Positions 53,711 to 63,261 of a stretch of 64,000 nucleotides of DNA are shown piece by piece (positions within the stretch are counted from its first letter, which is position 1; every line of letters begins with the position of its first letter). Position numbers and translations under genes: made by a program. Below the pieces are notes generated by a model. It had not been told where the DNA came from. It did no database searches and saw nothing but the letters and a program-made list of their open reading frames with translations. The stretch covers positions 1,860,001-1,924,000 of the forward strand of contig OY723264.1 in NCBI GenBank assembly GCA_963210315.1, read 5' to 3'. The stretch is from Rhynchopus euleeides. Lineage: Eukaryota; Euglenozoa; Diplonemea; Diplonemida; Diplonemidae.

Positions 53711-54435
53711 CCCAAACATATTTTTCATAAACATATATTTTTGCCAAAAATATGTTTCATTTTCGCATAAAAAAATATTTTTATATTTTTCGAAAATATT
53801 TCCAAACACAACATATTTTTATATTTCGGAAATATTTTGAAAATATTCCAAACATAAAAAAATATGTTGAAAATATTCCAAACATAAAAAATATTTTCAA
53901 AAATATAAAAATATGTTGGAAAAAACCTTCCTAATCCGGCGATTTATAGGGGGACCCTTTTCGAATTTTTTTTGGGGAAGGGGAAGGGGTAAATTGAACG
54001 TTTTTGGCCATTTGAAGCCACTGCGAGCATTCCCGGGCCTCGGAAATCAGATTTTTGCCCCTGAAATGCGGTACCGGTCCGGACGAAAATCCGAAAAATT
54101 CGTGCCAAAAAATGACCCCCGAAGCTGCGGTCTGGGTCCAAAGGATTTGTGCCAAGGGCCGTTATGGACACCCCGTAAACCCTTCTGGGACCAAAAAGTG
54201 CACGAAAGGGGTTAAAACGGCCTAATTCGTTGATTTGTTGCATTTCCCAGCCGAAAATCGATTTTTTGGCTTGGCGAGTAGTTGGCGAAAATCGCGAAAA
54301 ATCCCAAAAATATCGATTTTTCACATGGAAAATGGGACCAAAAACCGGGTTCTGGCCATTTCTGGGTGGTTTTTCGGGGTTTCCAGACAATGTTCGCCAT
54401 TTTTCTGCCCGAAACCCCAGCCTGCTTGCATACAC
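53711..54435. repeat. AT-rich stretch plus GGGGGACC repeat
   Basis: 53711-53930 is made of AAATATTTT and AACATATTTTT words. From 53945 to about 54090 it is the third copy of the GGGGGACCCTTTTCGAATTT repeat seen at 36222. No gene. Confidence 0.6.
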
Positions 54436-54595
54436 GTTAAGTCGAATAAATTAGACATAAGCAGAAGAGCAACATCATCATGTTCGTGAGAATGTCACCC
54501 CCCAAGCGGAGGCCGAGGGTGACATTCTCTCGGGGTACCCTCGGTAAGTCTAATAAACTAGACATAACCAGAAGACCAACATCATCATGTTCGTG
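54436..54595 (+). repeat. Two ~53-bp direct repeats around a GAATGTCACCCCC hairpin
   Basis: GTTAAGTCGAATAAATTAGA (54436) and GGTAAGTCTAATAAACTAGA (54543) begin two direct copies that both end CATCATCATGTTCGTG. Between them lies GAGAATGTCACCCCC and its mirror plus GGGGTACCC, the end sequence of the 40314-41845 transposon. Confidence 0.75.
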
Positions 54596-54599
54596 CTAG

Positions 54600-56018
54600 C
54601 ACTTTGTGCGCCAAAAAACAGGTTACGCTCTTCATTTGGCTGCGTTCAACGAAAAAAAGACACTTCTTTCTGGAGTTTAGCTAGCACGATTCAGTTGGTC
54701 AAATCATGTGTCTGGTTTCTTCTGCCCCCCACCCCCGTGCAAGGTCATGTGCCCCATCCCATCGCTTGTTGTCTTGATTGCAGGGCTCCGCACTTTTTTG
54801 CTGTGCATGCTTGCGCTTCTCGCCTCCACACACCACCCTGGGGGGAGGGACAGAGGGCGGAGGGGGCTACACACTTACACAACCGATTCGGTCAAACAAT
54901 GCCACGTCATCCCCATTGGGGTCCTGGACCGCGGCGTCTCTCCCAGCGAATTGGTGTCGTCATCAGGCAGGCTAAGTAGTTGTCTACACAGGACATTGGT
55001 TTTAAGGGGGTCTGAGTTCTGCGGAACTGGCTTCAAGGGACGCCCCCTCGTAATGACTGGGTGGATGGAGCCAAGTAATACCAGGTGGTCGGACACCGGA
55101 ACTCTCGGCATTTATTAGTCGCGGGAACTGTGTCCGTGTGGTCGGGTGTGACCCCTTCCGATTCCACTGATTCCACTCTTGAACATGTAGTGTTGAAAGA
55201 TACTTGGTGTTCTGATGTTTTACAGGGTACTTGACAAAGGAAAGAGGGTGGTCAGTCTTGTGATCCACCCTGAATCCTTCCTGTGAGCAGCAGATCCACA
55301 ACACCTCGACTTCTTTCAGCGGCTGTATTGATATTGCCTGACACAGCAAACATGATTCAATTGGAGGAACAAGCCTCGTACACCAGCGGCCCAAAAGGTG
55401 GATTTCATGTATGGTTTTAGGATTTCCCTTACTACTGATGGTGTAGAGACTACAAAGCCTGACCTGATGACGCCGCCATGAACCTGGGAGACACGCCGCG
55501 TGAGAAGGGACCTCGGTGCGGGGTGGCGTGAAGATCCTGCCTGAGTGCCCTCGTCGGGACCCGCGGTAAACCGTGGCGTTCCCCCCGAGGCAAGTCCAGG
55601 ACGAAGGTTGCAGATAACCGCTGCACCTCTTCGTCCGAAAGGAGCTCACAGGATAGGGGAACTGCCCACACCCCACTCACGACAGTGTATCCGAAAGGTG
55701 CACTGCGCGTGTGGTGGCGGTGTCGGGTCCAGACCCACCTCGTTCCCCCATGCCCGTCAGTTGTTGCCCCTCCAGGGGTGGCTGCTGTCTGGCATGGGGG
55801 GCGCCCTCCCTGCCTTGCAAGGAAAAATGTAGAACGGCATGCTGCCCGTTTCTTCATTTTTTCACCTTGCCTGGCAGGGGGGGGCCCACCCTCACGGGGG
55901 GAAAAAGAGGAACGGCATGCTGCCCGTTCACTCTTTTTTCCTCCCGTCGTGGGTGGGCCCACTTCCGGCCATAAAATTGGCCGGAATTTTTTTTCAGCAA
56001 AAAATCCATTTTTTGCTG
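54600..56018. other. Unassigned sequence
   Basis: Minus-strand frames at 55002-55676 (224 codons) and 55450-56088 (212 codons) read as possible protein in places (VVSGVWAVPLSCELLSDEEV) but show no domain, and the second shadows low-complexity sequence. I do not annotate a gene. Confidence 0.35.
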
Positions 56019-57354
56019 AGCATAGAAAAAATATTTTGGAATATTTTTTGGCAAAAATATTTTTGAAAATATTTTTTGAAAGTTGCAAACAGGGCTGTTC
56101 CTAACTGGGGGGCTTGTTCCCCACTTTCAGGATTCTGAACTTTTTTTCTAAGAATTTTTGTAAGGGGAAAAAAAGTTTTTTTCTAAGAATTTTGTTAGGG
56201 GAATTTTTTTCTAAGGGTGTTTCGCAGAGGAAATTTTTTTTCTAAGTTTTCCCCAGTCGACAGGGCGCGGACAAGGATGGAAGGGAAGTCTGTCCCCCGT
56301 ACAGTTCGCCTTGCTGGCCAACTGGAGAGCCAGACGTTCACTACCGTGGCCTCCGGCGGCTGGGGGGCTCCGCCCCCCAGACCCCCCTGTGGCGTACGTC
56401 TCGTACTCAAGTCCTTCGAATCCCACCAGGTCGGGGTCCAACCACTCCAGTCGCCTCTGAGGACGCAGCCAACTCGCACAGAATCTGTACGCCCACACGA
56501 ACAGATGTTCGCTACCGTGGCCTCCGGCGGCTGGGGGGCTCCGCCCCCCAGACCCCCCATGTAGCGTGTGCCCGTCCATCTATCTCACTTCCCCGGGTAC
56601 AGTGCAGCGTAGGAGGTCAGCGCCGCATCCATGAAGCGCTTCTTCGAAGCCTGACTGACATCGGACAGGAGGTCGGGCTTCCCCACCTGGGAGGTACACT
56701 TGCCGCGTTCGCGCCATGCGTGACACGCGACACGCTACCTGAAACGTGTGCCTTGCTAACACGGGCATTTCAACGGTCTGCCGACGACCGTTCCCCAAAC
56801 CAGTAAACCAGCAGTTTTGGAAAATCGGAGAGATCACCCTACTGCGCTGAATATGGTGCGCACCACTGCAACAATCCCCGGGAGCTTTTGGGCTTTCAGA
56901 CCTGAAGGGGCCAGCACGTGGGTGGCGTCGGGGAGTGGCAGCTTTGTACCTGTCCTCCAGCTGCTGGCATGTCCAGTGCGAGAGTGCCAAGGTGTATTGA
57001 GTCCCTGCGGAGCACAACCCCCGATGAGAACGAGTGCCAGATGATCCTCATTCATTTTCAGCTGTAACGCGCATGAGGGGCACTCTCTGCCGCAAGCATC
57101 TCTGGGCATCACTCGAGAGCTGTCAATGATGACGCGGAGAGGAATCAGAGAAAAAGTCCCGCCTGACGGGCACGCGCCTGGAAACTGTGGGGGGGCGAGC
57201 AAAAAATCCCTTGTAAAAATTCTTAGAAAAAACCTGGTTCCCCGACCCAAAAAACCTGGAAAAAGGGCTCGTTCCCCGCCCAGGCCTGGTTGCAAACATA
57301 TAAAAAAATATTCTGGAATATTCTGGCCCAAAACATATGTTTGGGGCACTATGC
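56019..57354. mobile_element. Element with diverged ~170-bp inverted repeats
   Basis: Left arm GCATAG, AATATTTTGGAATATTTTT, GTTGCAAACAGGG, CTTGTTCCCC and TTTTCTAAGAATTTTTGTAA appear in mirror order at 57200-57354. A complete A-B-A repeat (56337-56558) lies inside. No transposase was identified. Confidence 0.6.
56337..56558 (+). repeat. A-B-A composite repeat, locus 3
   Basis: A blocks at 56337-56387 and 56508-56558 flank a B spacer with CAAGTCCTTCGAATCCCACC and GACGCAGCCAACTCGCACAG. The order and spacing match the other two loci. Confidence 0.88.
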
Positions 57355-57637
57355 CTAGGGGGGGTCATAAGCCCGTACAAAACCAAAATTTTCGACATAC
57401 CATCAGAGCCGCCCTAATACCTGATCTGACCCGAAAATCCGACCCATACCCCCCCGGAAACTGTCTGGGGCCCACTTGTGACACCTGATACGCACTTTTG
57501 TGATGATTTTTTGGGGTCCTAAAAAATGTACCTCAGTTTCGTACCTTGCCTTTGTACCTGAACCACTCCCGACCGCATTATTTCGTTCTTTGCAAGGGAA
57601 GGGTGTCACTACGCTCACTCAGCACGCCGAGCAACAC

Positions 57638-57919
57638 ATGCCGCGTGCCCAGGGCCTCGCAGAGGTGTCAGATGCTGCTGCAGAGGAGTACCTTGCTCGA
57701 AAGACGCTCGCCAAACGGGAGATGTGCGGGGTCTCGGCAGAGAGCGTTGTGGCAGACCTGCGTAAAAAGAAAACGGCACACGACATCGGTGAGGCGACAT
57801 TATTTCGGGCGCTCCGTCGGGCTGGGTACATAGGAGAGCGAGTGGGACGTGGTGACGACAGATATATGCAGTGGTGCATCAACTGCACGCACGTGCGGGA
57901 AAGCGGCGTTCCTTGCTAG
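57638..57919 (+). CDS. Putative transposon protein 1, HTH-like
   Basis: About 93 residues from the ATG at 57638, ending at the stop at 57919, inside the long-TIR element. The sequence is Ala/Arg/Glu-rich and helical, with TAHDIGEATLFRALRRAGYI, which could be a helix-turn-helix. A CINC motif follows near the C-terminus. The upstream part of the open frame lies in the TIR. Frame and start are uncertain. Confidence 0.35.
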   Translation: MPRAQGLAEVSDAAAEEYLARKTLAKREMCGVSAESVVADLRKKKTAHDIGEATLFRALRRAGYIGERVGRGDDRYMQWCINCTHVRESGVPC

Positions 57920-58350
57920 CCAAGAAAGATGTCACCTGCACTCCTACTCCTCCCACTCGTCCTGCTCCTACCCCCACACCAACTGATGTGGGCAGTGAGA
58001 GTGATGGCAGCTCCAGAGCAGCAGATGATCTAGGAAGCAATGAGCGGGTCAGCCGGGCAGACTACCCCAGTCTGTACCGGAAGTACGAAGCGTTGCGGGC
58101 CCGCCACCACCGCCTCCAGGAGAGGACCCGAGGGTTGAGAGTAGGGTTGTACAACGCCAGGGGAGGGTATTCCCCTGGCGTTGAGACATCCCTGGCGACC
58201 TTGCGGTCGCACTGTGTGGGGGCTGAGTCGGCAGGCAGATGCCGATCCAATGACCTTGTTGAGTCCCCACATGGTACACTCTCATACGTGTTGTCGAGAC
58301 TGCGTGGTGTGCATATCCTGCGGGGCGCAAATTACACAGCACAATCATAA
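57871..58350 (+). CDS. Putative transposon protein 2, coiled-coil
   Basis: A 159-codon frame overlapping protein 1 by ~49 bp. A Pro/Thr linker is followed by an acidic Ser-rich patch and a heptad-like helix (YPSLYRKYEALRARHHRLQ). It may be joined to protein 1 by splicing or frameshifting, but no intron could be fixed. No known family was recognised. Confidence 0.3.
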   Translation: MVHQLHARAGKRRSLLAKKDVTCTPTPPTRPAPTPTPTDVGSESDGSSRAADDLGSNERVSRADYPSLYRKYEALRARHHRLQERTRGLRVGLYNARGGYSPGVETSLATLRSHCVGAESAGRCRSNDLVESPHGTLSYVLSRLRGVHILRGANYTAQS

Positions 58351-58385
58351 CCACTTCGGCTCTCAGGGCGTACAATATCCCAATC

Positions 58386-58655
58386 GTGCCTTCACAGGCT
58401 AAGATCGACGAAGCAAAAGCATCTACAACGCTGCCTACTAATGCCGATGCAGCCTCCCAGGCGTACGAAGTACTCACAATGACCCATATGCGATCGAAGT
58501 ACTACACCCAGAAGGTGGCTGAACTCATTCTGCTGACGCAACAACACAACATTCCCACTAATCAGGTCAAGAAAGACCTTGCCGAGGCACTGGGGAAGGC
58601 AACATGCGTGCCACCTGAGCCAGAACCACCGCAGAAAAGGCAAAGAACGAAATAA
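58386..58655 (+). CDS. Putative transposon protein 3
   Basis: An 89-codon frame ending inside the right TIR. It is helical (YTQKVAELILLTQQHN) and ends in a basic nuclear-localisation-like QKRQRTK. Confidence 0.3.
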   Translation: MPSQAKIDEAKASTTLPTNADAASQAYEVLTMTHMRSKYYTQKVAELILLTQQHNIPTNQVKKDLAEALGKATCVPPEPEPPQKRQRTK

Positions 58656-58874
58656 TGCGGTCGGGAGTGGTTCAGGTACAAAGGCAAGGTACGAAACTGA
58701 GGTACATTTTTTAGGACCCCAAAAAATCATCACAAAAGTGCGTATCAGGTGTCACAAGTGGGCCCCAGACAGTTTCCGGGGGGGTATGGGTCGGATTTTC
58801 GGGTCAGATCAGGTATTAGGGCGGTTCTGATGGTATGTTGAAAATTTTGGTTTTCGTACGTTTTTAGGGGGGCT

Positions 58875-58895
58875 CACGGTGGGATCTTGTAAATT
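58875..58895 (+). repeat. Terminal fragment of element O (O4)
   Basis: CACGGTGGGATCTTGTAAAT is the exact O terminus, cut off by the next element after one more base. Confidence 0.8.
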
Positions 58896-60826
58896 CATGA
58901 ATCTGCCCCGTTAACGGCTACCGGGTATTACCAGGTATTACCGGGTCGAAAAACGGGTATTACCGGGTCCGGTAATACCCGTTTGCCCGGTAATACCCGG
59001 TTATAGCCCGGTAGCGCTACCGGGGATTTTCCATGGGAATTTCCCTTTGTTTTTGGGTTGATTCCCTTCCCCTTAGCAGTGTGTTGTGGTCGACATTGGA
59101 TTCTATGGCGCATGGGGTGATCGAAAGATGGGTTCCGCAGTTCATGTCTGGTTTGTGTGGCTCACTGCAGACTTTTCGAGTTTCGCAGCAATGCTGACTA
59201 CTGCACGGTGCCCACACACCACCTGAGCCCTTCCAGAGCCGGCGGTGTCGTCAGATCAGGCAGTCGAGCCACTGTTCCCGTAGCTTCCATCATTTAAGGA
59301 CCTTGGCTCAGAAATGCAGAAACGGTGCGTCACCAAACTGGTTGCAAAGTGGCACAGTTGGGCACACAGTGGCACAGAGCGAAGGGCTCCTCGTTTTCAA
59401 TGATCGATCCTTCGTTCAGGGAAGCCATCTTCTCTTACCCCAGGCTCGAGTGCTTGGTCACGCCAGCTCCGTTATTCGGTCACATCGCTCTGCTGGCTGG
59501 GTGCTTGTCGCAACACTTACCTGCGAGCAGCCAACGAGCATTATGGTACCGAGAGATGCTTCTTGGCGTGGCCGGGCTTGTGGTTCCTGCCACAGCAGGT
59601 CACAGTACGGTGAGCGGACTTGCTATATTTGCTGGGGTGGCTTCAACACGGGCTCGCCACTGGACTGCCCCCGGGCCAAGGTGGATAATCGCACCTGCCT
59701 TCGGGACGCTGAGTATCCGCCCCGTGTATGATGAGCGGAAGCTAACCAGCCTGCAGTCGACCCACGTGGTGGCCTCACGACTCCCAGACAACGGCTGGTT
59801 TGGGCAGGTGGACGGGAAGAGCTGGTTCTGGAGTTGTGGTGTCGACACGTTTCCATTTTGAGAAATTCTCTGTGATACGCTCCACAGCAAGACGCACATT
59901 CCCATGTGAAGCCTCTCTGGCGACACCCTTGACAAGAGCACCTGGCACTCTGTACAGGACCTGCAGCTAAGATCCGGGCTGGTGCGGCAAGGTATTTGAG
60001 CGACCCCTTACGATATGATGCAATCCAGAGAAGTCCCAGCAAAACGTGGATTCGACCAGGCCCTCAATATATGCACGAGTTGCGCCTGCTTCTTGTCATC
60101 TTGCTTGGCTACTGGTCCCTCTGATAAATCATCAGCTTGGTTCGAGTCGGGACAAGTCATGATGCATGCTTCAAAGAACTTAGCCTCGTGGACGGCCTGT
60201 TGTGTGACGACACGCTCTGCCTCCGTGGAAGCGGACGAGGCCATGAAGTGCATTGAAGAGGGAGGGAGAGGAGGCAACACACGGAGGACACAGTCACAGA
60301 CAGGGGGGTGTGTGTCCCTCATAGATCTTGGTTGAACGAACAGGTGTTGGAATCAGGGCCTGGGCTCATTATCTCGACCTTTGTTTGTGTAATCATCGGG
60401 GCACGCCACGCCAACACATCCCCCCACCGCCATGCCGCAAAGCCTGCCTCGTAGATCTTGGTTGTACTGAACGTGGGTGTTCCCCAGCCGTTCCCACTCC
60501 CAGTGTTCCCAGGGCCGCCCCTGTGAGGGGTGGAACAGGAGGGGCTGCAGAGGCTGGCCTTCAGAATAACGCAGGGGGGTCACCTAACACCTGACATTCC
60601 CCCCGCGCACCTTCCCTTGGACTGCCAGACGGAAGATGGCCAGAACCCTGCAGTTGATTCACTGCGACACCCCACGAACCATCCCTGTACCAAGGAAATC
60701 CCCACGGAAAATCCCCGGTAATACGAAAACGGGTATTACCGGACCCGGTAATACCCCCGATTTTACCCGGTAATACCCGTTTTTGACCCGGTAATACCGG
60801 TTACCCGTTAACGGGGCAGATTCATG
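58896..60826. mobile_element. 1.9-kb element with GGGTATTACCGG subterminal repeats
   Basis: Termini CATGAATCTGCCCCGTTAAC and its mirror, with TAAATT directly outside both (58890-58895, 60827-60832). Each arm (~130 bp) contains several GGTATTACCGGGT and GGTAATACCCG words, themselves palindromic. A minus-strand frame (60008-60322, 104 codons) reads as possible protein but has no known motif. Confidence 0.8.
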
Positions 60827-60832
60827 TAAATT

Positions 60833-61187
60833 TGAACGATTTTTGGCCGTGCTCGTCGCGTCCCCCGGTGAGGGGGGACGCTGTTTCGTGTTCTCCTTGC
60901 CGCACGGAGGCATTGCCTTACGTCGCCTCTTCCTCTTTTCCTTTATGGGCGGGTTAGTCTGGCTCAGAGGGCGGGACCGTGCTGATATGCACAGTGACGA
61001 CTCTCCCTTTTTTTGTTGTGCCCGCCTCCTGCCGAGTCGTGGCTGCTGCCTCTCAGACTGGGGGCGGGCGGTCGCCGACGCTGACGCGCCTGGCGGCCCG
61101 TGGAAAGTGACGTGGGTCTGGGGGTGGGGGGGGGGGGTGCTGGGGTGTCAGGCCGAAGCCCTTGACCGCTGTTGATTTTTGCAGGTT
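60833..61187. other. Likely 3' tail of the LINE fragment, unassigned
   Basis: No coding sequence is supported. By position it may be the 3' UTR of the minus-strand LINE remnant that starts at 61188. Confidence 0.3.
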
Positions 61188-61493
61188 TCACGAGATCAGG
61201 TAGTCCTTCTCGCTGTGCTCCGTCACCCCTGCCTCAGCCAGGTAGCGTAGGGCCCCCTTGCAGTTGTGCAGCAGCAGGTTGTGCACGCTTGTGGCTGTGA
61301 GGTGGTGTCGGGCTGACGCTGTCGCGGGACAGCCGAAGAATAGGTGCTTCAGCGAGACCCCAGGCGGGGGGCTGTCCGGCGCAAGCTTCAGGCAGGGTTT
61401 GCACGGTGGTTGTGCGCTGCCCGGGACGTCGTGGTCGTACACCAGGCGGTGGTGGTCGGCCCGGAGGCGGCGGATGGTGTGGTGCGAGGTGCC
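61188..61493 (-). mobile_element. Non-LTR retrotransposon (LINE) ORF2 C-terminal fragment
   Basis: The minus strand reads RRLRADHHRLVYDHD, CKPCLKLAPDS, LKHLFFGCPATASARHHL and ends with a stop at 61188. The C-x2-C...H-x4-C pattern after an RLR-x2-H motif is the zinc-knuckle-like C-terminus of jockey/R-type LINE ORF2 proteins. The reverse transcriptase domain is missing; the fragment is cut where element O5 begins. Confidence 0.55.
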
Positions 61494-61511
61494 AGGAATT
61501 TTACATGTATA

Positions 61512-62165
61512 CAGTGCCGCGGGAAAGTTTCGAACGAACAAAAGTTTTAAAATTCTCCGTTCTAAAGTTTTTTCGTCTCAAAACTTATGTTTTGTTTTAA
61601 AAGTTATCTACCCTGCATCATGGGAGTTTCCTAGAGGTGTGTGGGATGATGTGCCACATGTGCAACACTCCAGCGCTGTGAACAGGCAGTCATAGGGTCA
61701 GGCGGGTGTCGGCATCCTTCAACCTCACTCAGGTTACTCCTATCTGTCCCCTATCGCCAGGTTTGCTGCGAGTTGCCCAAAGCGGATGAGTTTGCGAATC
61801 GTAGGCCAGAGAGGCCAGAAGAGGAATGTCCAACCTCAACAGGGTCGCTATCCCCAGTCGTGTGGTTTCCGCAACCGAGCGGTCCATCCCTCCAGACCAC
61901 TCGACATGAGGGCCTTTTCGAGTCCACTGGATGCTGACATCGCAAATAGAATGACCTCGACCTGTCCAGTCCTGTCAAGAAGTATTTTTAGTATCTGCCC
62001 TGTCAAGAAATCTTTGCCCGAAAATACTTCGGACAAAGATCCTTGACTTTGAAACAAAGTATTGAACAAAAGAAAGTTTTAAAAAAATTCGTGAAGCGCG
62101 ATTTTCGTCTTAAAACTTAAAATTATCTTAAAACTTATCGTGTTCGAAACTTTTCTGTGGCACTG
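61512..62165. mobile_element. Tc1-like element, CAGTGCC ends
   Basis: Ends CAGTGCCGCGGGAAAGTTTC and GAAACTTTTCTGTGGCACTG, with TA on both sides. A CAGTG start, a TIR containing GAAAGTTT and a TA target are typical of Tc1/mariner elements. The 654-bp interior has no transposase frame. AGTTTTAAAATT and TTAAAACTT words sit inside each end. Confidence 0.7.
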
Positions 62166-62294
62166 TAACTACAAGTATAATACATGTATTATACATGTAT
62201 AATACTTGCATGTCAACTATTATACATGTATAATACATGTACATGCCTGAAATATACATGTAAAATACATGTATATCAAGTAAAAATACAAGTA

Positions 62295-63061
62295 CCGTAA
62301 AAGGAAATATTGTGGACCGTAATAAAGGTGAACCGTACTATAGGTGGACCGTAAAAAAGATGGAACAAATAGGATTTTTCCGGAACTTGGAACATTTTTA
62401 CGGTCCACCTATTTTACGGTTGGGATAGTGGACTTGGCAGTTTTTTTACGAGTTCCGAGCGACGAAGTCGCGAAGGAACCAAGGAAATCGTACGACTGAA
62501 GCTTCAGGATCAACACCACAGGGCCTCAACACATAGTGCGCGCTCACCATCGTCCGGAACTGTTCTCCCACAGTTACTGCAGGGTGTACTACACTAAAGG
62601 AGTACGATTTCCCTGAATTTTCCGGGCACTGATTCACGAATTTACATCTGGAGGGAGCCCGGTCGTCTCAGCTTCTGTCTGCGCGCCCTGCCGTACTGTG
62701 GCTGCTTATGTGGGCGAGCGCAGCAGGTTCTATTTTTACTTCTACCGGAACGCTCCTTGCATGGTACTACACTTCTCGAGGTGAGTGGTGGTGATCGTGC
62801 CCTTTCCGCACGCAGGGAGGCCTTGCTTCTCTTGCTGGTGTTGGTTGCGGTGGTGGAGGGAGGGTCCAAAGCTGGGAGGTCGGGAGGCCTACGTGGAAGT
62901 CTGCGGCATGGAGGCCGCAACCCACCAGCCCGCGGGCGAAAGTCGCATTGTCCGTTCCATATTCAGTCCCAATAAATAGTGGACCGTAAAAAAGATGGAA
63001 CGTTTGGCCTTTTTTTGGGAACTTGGAACATTTTTACGGTCCACCCTTTTTCCGTTTACGG
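62295..63061. mobile_element. CCGTAAACGG-type element, copy 1
   Basis: TA-flanked ends CCGTAAAAGGAAATATTG and CCCTTTTTCCGTTTACGG. Direct subterminal repeats of GGACCGTAA parallel the layout of the CCGTATACG family with a different sequence. It carries one GGAAATCGTAC unit (62483-62612). Confidence 0.7.
62483..62612 (+). repeat. GGAAATCGTAC unit, 130 bp
   Basis: Starts GGAAATCGTACGACTGAAGC and ends AAAGGAGTACGATTTCC, so its ends are inverted repeats. Internal landmarks are CAGGGCCTCAACACA, GAACTGTTCTCCCACAGTTA and CAGGGTGTACTACACTAA. Confidence 0.75.
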
Positions 63062-63111
63062 TATAATACTTGCATGTCAACTATTATACATGTATTTTTA
63101 CTTGATATACC

Positions 63112-63247
63112 GGAGGATTCTTCATATTCCTGGATTTCCCGAATTTCCTGGATTTCCCCCGGCCCCTTAGGCGATTTCAGGGCGGACAGGGCGGACATGC
63201 CCGGACCCGGAAATCCGGGTGTCCGGATGTCCGGGTCCAATTTTGAC
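63112..63247 (+). repeat. GGAGGATTC block, copy 2
   Basis: Matches 35780-35917 with one substitution. It is wedged between the broken right side of O5 and the left end of O6. Confidence 0.85.
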
Positions 63248-63261
63248 CCCCCCCCCCCCCC

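Larger units (their letters stand above)
57374..58860. mobile_element. 1.5-kb DNA transposon with ~220-bp inverted repeats
   Basis: The left TIR (57374-57593) begins CGTACAAAACCAAAATTTTC and the right TIR (58640-58860) is its mirror, differing at only a few positions. Between them three + strand frames read as protein: 57600-57919, 57871-58350 and 58386-58655. Terminal repeats of this length recall Mutator-like elements, but no MULE transposase motif or clear target duplication was found. Confidence 0.75.
61497..63110. mobile_element. Palindromic element O, copy O5, broken by two insertions
   Basis: O sequence resumes in three pieces: AATTTTACATGTATA (61497-61511), 62166-62294 and 63062-63110. 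The gaps are a CAGTGCC element and a CCGTAAAAGG element. Both outer termini are missing. Confidence 0.75.

Noticed and set aside
55002-56088. Two overlapping minus-strand frames of 212-224 codons
   Set aside because: No recognisable domain; part of the second covers low-complexity sequence shared with neighbouring repeats.
56400-56420. TTCGAATCCC in the B spacer as a tRNA T-arm
   Set aside because: No acceptor or anticodon stem can be drawn around it and the other B copies do not keep the word.
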